Below, piece after piece: positions 56,597 to 64,000 of a stretch of 64,000 bases of DNA. How positions within the stretch are numbered: position 1 is the stretch's first letter; each line of letters opens with the position of its first letter. The position numbers were made by a program, and so were the translations under genes. Below the pieces are notes generated by a model, which was given only the letters and a program-made list of their open reading frames with translations, was not told the DNA's origin and did not search any database. The DNA comes from Porodaedalea pini (lineage: Eukaryota > Basidiomycota > Agaricomycetes > Hymenochaetales > Hymenochaetaceae). The stretch lies in assembly GCA_002794775.1 (NCBI GenBank), contig NBAY01000001.1, positions 2,356,001 to 2,420,000 on the forward strand, in the 5' to 3' direction.

Positions 56597-57074
56597 ACTG
56601 GGGCTGAATCAAGCGATATCTGGAATGCGGAAAAATATAATCGGATATGAAGAGGTATCGCGTGGACACGAGCCAGCCTTGAGGACGGAAGCAGTGGCTG
56701 TAGCTGTTTCGAAACACGTTTTCAGTGTCTTCCCCTCTTTCATTGCGACGTGTAAATGGGCACAAGACATACCAGGTGTGTTACCTCGCCGGCGCCGTCA
56801 AGATCGCTGATGGAGGTCGAGTCAAACGATGAAGAAAGCGGAACACGCACAGCCGACCAGGTGATAGTCACTCGCTAACCGAGCACGCTGTTACCATATA
56901 CAGCAAGCTGCGCTCGATTTCGGCAAAAGATAAGTCAAAATATTTCGATTTACAAAGTACATGGTAAAGAAAAAATACACTTTGTTCTGTCAGTGAACCT
57001 TTCGAGTGTGTTTCTATCGACAATATTAATGATGAGTTTGCTACATAAATAATCCAAGTCAGGAGTCTACGTTT
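56597..57074. other. Intergenic, promoter of the Myb gene
   Basis: No gene. An AATATTAATG motif lies near 57023. Confidence 0.4.
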
Positions 57075-60000
57075 CTATGCAAGTCTAGACGGTCCAGCGA
57101 CAGGCTGCTCGTTCGTGGCATCCTCGCCATCATTTCCATCCTCAAAATCACCAGTCAGCATGTCCACGTCCATTTCTTCGGGAAGTAGGTATTCAACGTC
57201 TTCAAACAGATGAGGGAACAAAATTGCCAGCATGTCATCCGCCCTGCACAGAAAGAGGGTCGCATACAAGTCAGCACCGAGACAATGGCAGTGGGACAGC
57301 GAAGGATATGAACGCACTTGAAGATGAAGTCACCCTTCTGACCCTTCTGCTTCTTGCTAGTTTTCACAGGCGAGTCGATTTGCCTGTTTTTATCCATCTC
57401 AAAGGAAGTCACCTTCACTGTCCCAAGCGCGTGGTCCTTTGTGTACAGCGACAATCCGCGCTTTGCAGCGAGGTCAAGGATATTCCTCTCGACGGTATCT
57501 GCATGACGCTCAGTTGCATGAACATGTGAATTAAAGAACGAGAACGTACTCTCGGCGTAATAACAATACACTACGTAAGAGGCGTCAATAACCATAGACC
57601 TCAAGGAAAAGGAAGATTAGGACACGCTGTGACCTCACTTGCCTTCTGTGGGGCGCGTCTGACCCAATCTATCAATCCGAGCAATCGCTACCAAAAATGA
57701 AATTTTCATTGAGTGTGTGCAGAGGCCGCAGAGAGAGAGTTGCGTAATTCGTACCTTGTAGTTCAAACGAGTGCTGCACGACACTTTCCGTCAGGAAAAC
57801 CCTCGAAGCACACTAAATCAAGATGAGGATCAAGGAACTGAGATTCGCACACGACAAGACACACCGTCACATTCAGCCCGGCATTCTCGCGCTCACTGTC
57901 GGGAATTGTCGGAAATTAACGCAAGCGAAGGAGATAAAGGGTACACGTACCCGTGAAGCAGGAGGACATGGAAACGATGGTCTGTCTTGAAGAGCTTCGC
58001 GGCGTTCTGCTTACCCTTCTTCTGGTCAATTCGGAGGCACATTATTCCGTTCTCCGTCAAGGCTCGTTCCAGAACTGATCTTAGTCAGCAACCATACTGA
58101 CTATGAGTTACGAGAACGCTATACTCACTATAAAGTGAATCAGCCCAAGCTGAGAAGACGATGCTCTTGCACCCAGGATCGACGTCTTCAAGGTACAGGA
58201 GATGGCGCACAAGGGTCTCAATCTTCGTCCCGTAGCTACCGAGGCAATCGATCTTCTTCAGCTCTTCGAATACTTCTGGGCTAATTGTGTTGTATTCGAT
58301 GACGCGTCTAGACTGGGGAGCACTCTCGGAAGCGTCACCCACATATCGCTTCCTCGGACTCGAAGATTCTGCAGGTGGTTCGGCCTTCTTCCCTTTCAAA
58401 GTGATGCGTTGCAGCTGTTCTGGGTCGATGATAATACTGGGAGCAAACTGAGAAAATCACCGGCGGGGGATCCACGGAAGTACAATACATACCGACAGAC
58501 CGGACAAGCTTTCCCTTCTTTCCGAGCGAACCAAGCCTTCAAGCAGCCCTAGAACACGTCACCGATAAGCATAGAATGGTCATACAATGAGTCATGCGAG
58601 CATACCTCGCAGTAAACGTGCGCGCTATATAAAGAAAGAGGTCATCCTCGGAGATAGGACTCGCGAATGAATAGGGATGAACTCACCATTGTGTCATAAA
58701 ACCCCGGACGAAGTCACATCTGCACAAGATGCAAGTGTTGTCTTCTTCGTCCTCGTCCTCGTTGTTAGCAAGGTTCTGCAGGTACCGTTGCCTTGCCTGA
58801 TGCTTATTGATATCCTTGTTAATGGTTTCTTCCTCAGCATGCGTCCTCGCAATGGCGTCAGCCACAGCACCCTCCCACTCAACATCGCGCACAGTATCTG
58901 ACACTTCTTGAAGCTGGCGGAAGTATCTGTCATGTACCAACTAAGCTCTTGATCTTTTGACGAGCAATATTTGGAGACATACTGAATGCGGTCGTTGAAA
59001 GCCTTGCGGAACGGCGCCATGTCAGCTTCTAACTTCTCATGCAAGTTCGCTGCTCAATCAAAATCAGTACACTTTAATTATCACATAGGATAAGTGACGG
59101 ACTCTGTTCTTTAATGAGAGATTTCAGCTTGGTGATCCATTGTTTAGCGATTATCCTTTCTGGGTCCTTTTCACTAGTGCAGCTCCCCGCAACACCCTGA
59201 AGATCAACAAATATGGACTTGATCGCTCTACCATTATGGCCCTCTCGGATGGCCTTGCGTCCATCCGAGAGTTCCTTTTGCAGTACTTCGTGCTCGGGTT
59301 GCATTTCATCCTGCTCAAGCCCTCCACCATTCTCTGCATTCTCAGCAGCACGTGCCGCCCTCTGCGCCGCAATGGTGTGTCGAATCTTGCGTTCTCGTAC
59401 ATCATGAGCAGCGAGTGCCGTGCGTTCCGCGACGAGTACCTCACGTCGATCCGCGAGCAGCGCTGAGTAAGCCTGCAGGAATGTCTCTGCTTCTCCCTGC
59501 GTATCTAGTGTACGTGCATACTCGTCACCATCCGCGTCGCCCTCACTAGCAGAAAGACTTTGTGTAAGAAGTTTGATGATTCGTGCACGCCATGTAAGGA
59601 GCAGCTCCGTCTGCTCGTTCAAGATGTCGATGATACCGTCCGCTTCACGGAGCTTGCAAAAGAACTTAGACGATTGCATGAAAAATATAGAACGCTTGCT
59701 TACGAGGTCTTCACTTTTCTCCCCGCCTTCCCCACAATGTTCTACTTTCATCTCCTCTTTCGCGATTTCCTTCTTTTCAGCGACTAGTCTTATATGTGCA
59801 ATGGATCGGTTCGCAGTTTGTTCGGTTGCTATTTGGATATGGACGTTATCAGTGATGCTCGATTCTGAACTAGAATCGAGAGAACAAACTCTTCAGCAGA
59901 CGCTTGCGCAAATCCTCAGCTGCGGCGTATGTCTCGCCTTCTTTTGTGCTATACGACTCGCCCAAAGAATGGTAGACATCACCGAGCCGGAACTGAATCT

Positions 60001-63000
60001 GATGTAGTACGATATACGCCTCGCGCAGCCGCGACTGGAGTGCATTCCTCTTGTGTCGGTGCTCCACGCCCGCCGGCGTCTTCAGAAGATCATCGTCCAA
60101 CGAATCCTCCGAAGGTGTCACACTACCTTCACGCTGCATCTGTTTACCCCTGCCTTTCGATACCTCTGCTGAGCCCCCTTCGTCTGCGGATCGCTGCGCA
60201 GCTGCAGCAGCCTCCTGCTTGAGTAGTTCACCTTTCGCATCATGTTCCTCGATGACATCCGTGATTTCAGCGCAGACAGCTTCCATTTCACTTTGGGCAT
60301 TTAGAAGGATTTCAAGCGCCGTCTTATACCTTTTCATGTCGTCGCTATGCTTCGTGAGCTCTGCTCGCTTAACGAGAGTTTGCATCTGAAAGTAGGGCGT
60401 TAAAAGCAAGCTTCTGGTAAAGCGAAATCCGGAATGAGCAGCCAGGAACACAGCTAACCTTTGACTTTTTTCCATCCATCAATTTCCGCCAGTTCTGTTC
60501 TTTCATATCCTATGTACAGACCAAAAGTCACGGACACGTTTAAGACGGTTGTAGGTGGTACTTACCTCAAGCACTTCCTCTATGCTCTTCAGCGCAGCAC
60601 CGGCCTTAGCAAGCCGGTCATTTTGCTTTGAGAGCTTGCCCACTTGCGGATGCGTACATATGCCTCGGAGTCTGCGCATCCAAGTACGAAGTACGCTAAC
60701 ATCGACCTGCCAACCTGACGAAGCAGCCACGCCCCGCGAATCAAGGCCAAGCTCATTCAGAGCCTGTTCGAGGTTCTGGTCATAAACCTAGAGCAAGTAA
60801 CAGCGTCGGCGATCTAGGAGTACCCTTCGAAACAGAAAACCGCCTACATGTCTCTCGACTTTTCCTAGCTCAATAGGCACAACGAATCGTCTTTGCTGTG
60901 GAATTGTCAATTCGTCCTGTACCTTCGCCTTCATTGTTCTGATGGATATAACAAAATTCAGAGCTTTACACCCACTGCACAGACACGGGTGAGACGAACC
61001 TAACAGCAATCCGTCCGAACATATCTCTAAAGTACGCTGCAAACGCAGGCTTTTGGAGACGCGCCCATGCTTTCGAAGAGTCAATAACAGCGTTAATGCG
61101 TAAGAACCTCCAAACGAGCGCTCAGTTCCCATAATAAAAGCAGGAATCACTGAATTCGGAACACTTACTTGATGACATGAATAAGATCATCGACACTCGA
61201 GCGTGCGGGCGTGCCAGATACCGCAAAGCTTGACAAGCGCGGAATAAGCGATACCATCTCCCTGGTTTATTTGGTGGGTGAGCCGCTTGAAATGTACAAA
61301 GAAACGGTATGAAAGCTGGCGTACTCTGTTTTCCCACCTCCCACCATCTGGACCTCGTCCATGATGACCCTGCTCCACTCGACCATGACGAGCGGCGAGC
61401 GGTCGCGGTACACATCGACATATTTTGCTACCTCTCGACGGGGCCGCTGGAGGGGTGCACGTGCTACACCTAAGTCTGAAGAGAAGATTCAGCTCGTTGT
61501 CAAAACGAAAGTAAGGTCTAGGTACCTTGCTGCAAAATATTATAAGCTTCAAGGTAAATGATAGAGGATAACATAAGCTATCAATCAAGCCTGGTGTGCA
61601 AGCAGTCCAACTTACTCGTGATGCAAATGTCGTATTGATGCACGAAATCGCACCACGTCATTTGCTCTGCGGCTTTATTAAGCTCCTTCTTCTCCATGTC
61701 CGTCAGCTCAAGGTCGCCTATATCGTCGTTGTCCTCGAAGTCATCGTAATCCAGCTTGACCACAGTTTTGGCCTTCCGTTGTGCACGCATAAGTCGCAGT
61801 ACCTTGTCCTGCGCCTCACGCGCGGTGATCGGTACGGGGACCTTCGTCCAGCCCTCGTATACAAGAACCTTCAGTGACGGAGCGTGTAGCTTAAGCTCGT
61901 CAACCCATTGCTGAGCTAGCGCCGCAGGTGTCACGATCAAAGTTGTCTGCGAATTATTAGATTATATACTCAAGTGAATAGTGAAAGAAGACGTGGAACC
62001 TACTTTAACCTCCTTAACGTCGATGACACCGACAGGATCCCACCTGCTGATTGACGGGTTACGGTCAATGACGGGAGTCAACAGGACAAGTGCAATGCTT
62101 TCAAGAGTTTTTCCAAGTCCCGGCTCCTCAGCGAGAATGCCACCGAAAAACTCGTCTGCGGGTGGCTCCTCGTTTAGTAGACACCCGCTAATGCGGTTCA
62201 GATACCATGTCTTTCCGTCTATAGGGCGGATTTTCTCCCAGAAAAGAGGCAATTGCGAAGCAGAAATGCCTATATCCTCGATGTGACCCTGAGCGGTGAT
62301 CTGTTTTCCTTCGCGAGAAAGTAGCCAGTTGACGGTTCGTCGCTGGAAGGGAAGCAACTTCGGGAGGAGGTCTCCCGGTTGCGCAGCTTCGTCGGCTTTG
62401 CCGGACGGAAGCGCAGTCGCAGGATGTAAACAGGATAAGAAGAAAGGCATATCTGTGTTACCAGTGTAGCTATCCGGTATCGGGCTACCTACACCAAACG
62501 CGTAGGTCAGAACGCGCCTCTGAGCCTCTTCTATCTCTGAATCTTTCTTTCGGAAAGTCGTCAAAGGTTCGAAAATGCCCGTTTCTAGGAGCGAAACTGT
62601 AATCTCCACTCGTAATGTGACGGGTACGACATGATCATCCTTACGGAGCGGTTCGCGTTTTGTAAAAAGGATATTAAACGGTCCTGATAGTCTGGCGCGC
62701 TTGTTTTGCTGCAATTTGTAGGCCGATACAAGGATATCCTTGAGGGCACGTGAATTGAAATCATGATCTGTGTCCTTAATGTCATCGAGCAGGGCGGGAA
62801 GAGTGAGCATGCTTGACAGTGGAAGGGATGCCATTCGACCGCTCGCAAGGGGATCATCCTTGCAGGCGTGGACACGGCTGAGGTAGGCGAGCGGATACAC
62901 AGTTCCGAGGTCAAAAACCACCTCATCTTGCTCTTCTGGTTGCTCCTCGCACTTGCTTGCAAGAACATGCAAAAAATCGCGATAGGGAGAAATAGAAAGT

Positions 63001-63371
63001 TGCAGTTCAGGCGTGTCTTGATCCTCCTCAGCAACAGCGAAATCTATTTCGAATGTGTGACGGAATACTGGGACAGCAGACTCATCGACGTTTCCTCCAA
63101 CTCCAGACATTTTTTCTAGCTTCATACGCTTTGTGGGTCTCGTGGAAGATTTTGTTGTTGATTTCCTCTTTCCCTTGATCCTCTTCCTGGAGCTAGAGAT
63201 CTTCTCTTCAGCCTCCGAGTCTGAAGCGACTTCATCGCTGATAGACCCGAGGGACAGACATTCTGCGAGACGAACAAAGTCAACGGCATCACAGAAGGGA
63301 AGCAAATACCCCGTTTGTTGATTGCGAGAGAAGGAGACGTCGAAGGTATGGCGCGAGCTTGATTCGCGCAT
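57075..63371 (-). CDS. SNF2-family ATPase with RING finger, SHPRH/IRC20-like
   Basis: A many-exon gene reading from MRESSSRHTFDVSFSRN (63371) to GPSRLA-stop (57075), over 1600 codons. After a basic/acidic N-terminus, the ATPase part has FGGILAEEPGLGKTLES (Walker A), TLIVTPAALAQQWVDEL (motif Ia) and VIMDEVQMVGGG (DEVQ box), then SAVSGTPARSS-type motif III residues. A long coiled insert follows (ERKIRHTIAAQRAARAAENA). The RING-HC finger is CILC, then C-A-H-V-Y-C-E-G-C and CPVC, with part on a 19-nt exon (58606-58624). The C-terminal helicase lobe has SIVFSAWADSLY and ARIDRLGQTRPTEVYCYYAE. This order is that of SHPRH (human) and IRC20 (yeast), ubiquitin ligases tied to DNA-damage tolerance and recombination. 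The Walker A has EEPGLGKT rather than DEMGLGKT. Internal introns were not all mapped. Confidence 0.9.
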
Positions 63372-64000
63372 GGTCGTGGTCTGGAGATGAGGACGCTGCG
63401 AAGCTGCGGCTTGTAAAAACGCGTGTTAGTCAGCTATTCTATCTCGCGTTCTCGTCATGTGATACCACGGCCTCGGATCGGCTAAAAACGGAGTCACTCC
63501 GAATTCCAAATCAAACTCAAACTTGACCTCAACTTTAGGGCTGCATTCTTGACCAACTGTTGCTCTTCGCTACATGGCGTTTCTTCAGCAGTCTAAATAC
63601 GAGTTCAGTTCTGATCTCTGATCTACTATTACTCCATCTTGGGAATATTTGTATCATCACCACAAGTTTGGTCACTTTAGTGGCCAAGCCGAGTTTGAGC
63701 TCCGTTGAGCTGCTTACATAGTGAGCCAAACCTAATTCAAAACGTGACAAACACTACTCTATAGTAGGGTAACTTGAACTACCATACTACCTGCATTTGT
63801 CAAGAATCCCATGCACTGATATGTTTGTAACTTATTTGTTCAGGTCACTTCGTCGTTAAGACCCATGGAACTGCATCCGTGACCGCATCATCGGGCATTG
63901 ATGATCTGTGAAGCCAAGCTTGTGGTTCATCGCCTGATTTCAATAATGATGCTCGCCATCTTTTCCATCACATCGAGTGCGGCACTTCTCGATATTCCGA
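63372..64000. other. Intergenic at the right edge, no gene recognised
   Basis: The promoter side of the SHPRH-like gene, then sequence without a motif-bearing frame up to the window end. Confidence 0.4.

Overview
The window looks like nuclear DNA of an Agaricomycete (mushroom-forming basidiomycete). Genes are intron-rich with mostly short introns (about 45-80 nt). The gene content includes a DUF6533 seven-pass membrane protein, several F-box/LRR-like proteins, a secreted GH78 enzyme and a small CaaX protein of the lipopeptide-pheromone type. All calls come from reading the sequence; no database search was run. Exon joins were checked by reading-frame phase where coordinates are given.

Left part (1-9.3 kb): a minus-strand QLQ-domain gene runs off the left edge and carries an in-frame 153-bp repeat. 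Next is a LINE-type RNase H remnant interrupted by an ~835-bp palindrome. Then come a bromodomain-associated histone-fold (TAF-like) gene and a frameshifted F-box gene on the minus strand. 9.3-16.3 kb: an F-box-like gene, a GPHR-family channel gene and a convergent secreted alpha-L-rhamnosidase.

16.3-26.8 kb is mostly gene-poor repeat-bearing DNA (pyrimidine-rich block, tandem repeats, hairpin, 48-bp palindromic repeats, AATATT-rich motifs). It contains one core gene, translation elongation factor 1B gamma. 26.8-32.3 kb holds a long multi-exon RRM/RanBP2-zinc-finger protein. 33.9-36.1 kb is an inverted second copy of the 6.8-9.0 kb F-box unit. Then follow an F-box/propeller-like gene, a two-LIM protein, an intron-containing tRNA-Arg(CCU), a third degenerate F-box paralogue and a DUF6533 gene visible only after splicing.

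45.7-63.4 kb is gene-dense: an MFS transporter, prefoldin subunit 3 head-to-head with the pre-rRNA factor MRD1, the candidate pheromone precursor, a double-Myb telobox protein (Tay1/Teb1 type) and a very large SHPRH/IRC20-like SNF2-RING protein.

Most genes are housekeeping functions (translation, protein folding, rRNA processing, transcription, telomere/chromatin, repair) interleaved with lineage-specific F-box and membrane families. The most interesting points are the candidate pheromone gene, the inverted F-box duplication with independent frameshifts (one copy reframed by three single-base deletions), the palindrome inside a dead retroelement, the repeat-expanded QLQ protein and a cluster of GC-AG introns.
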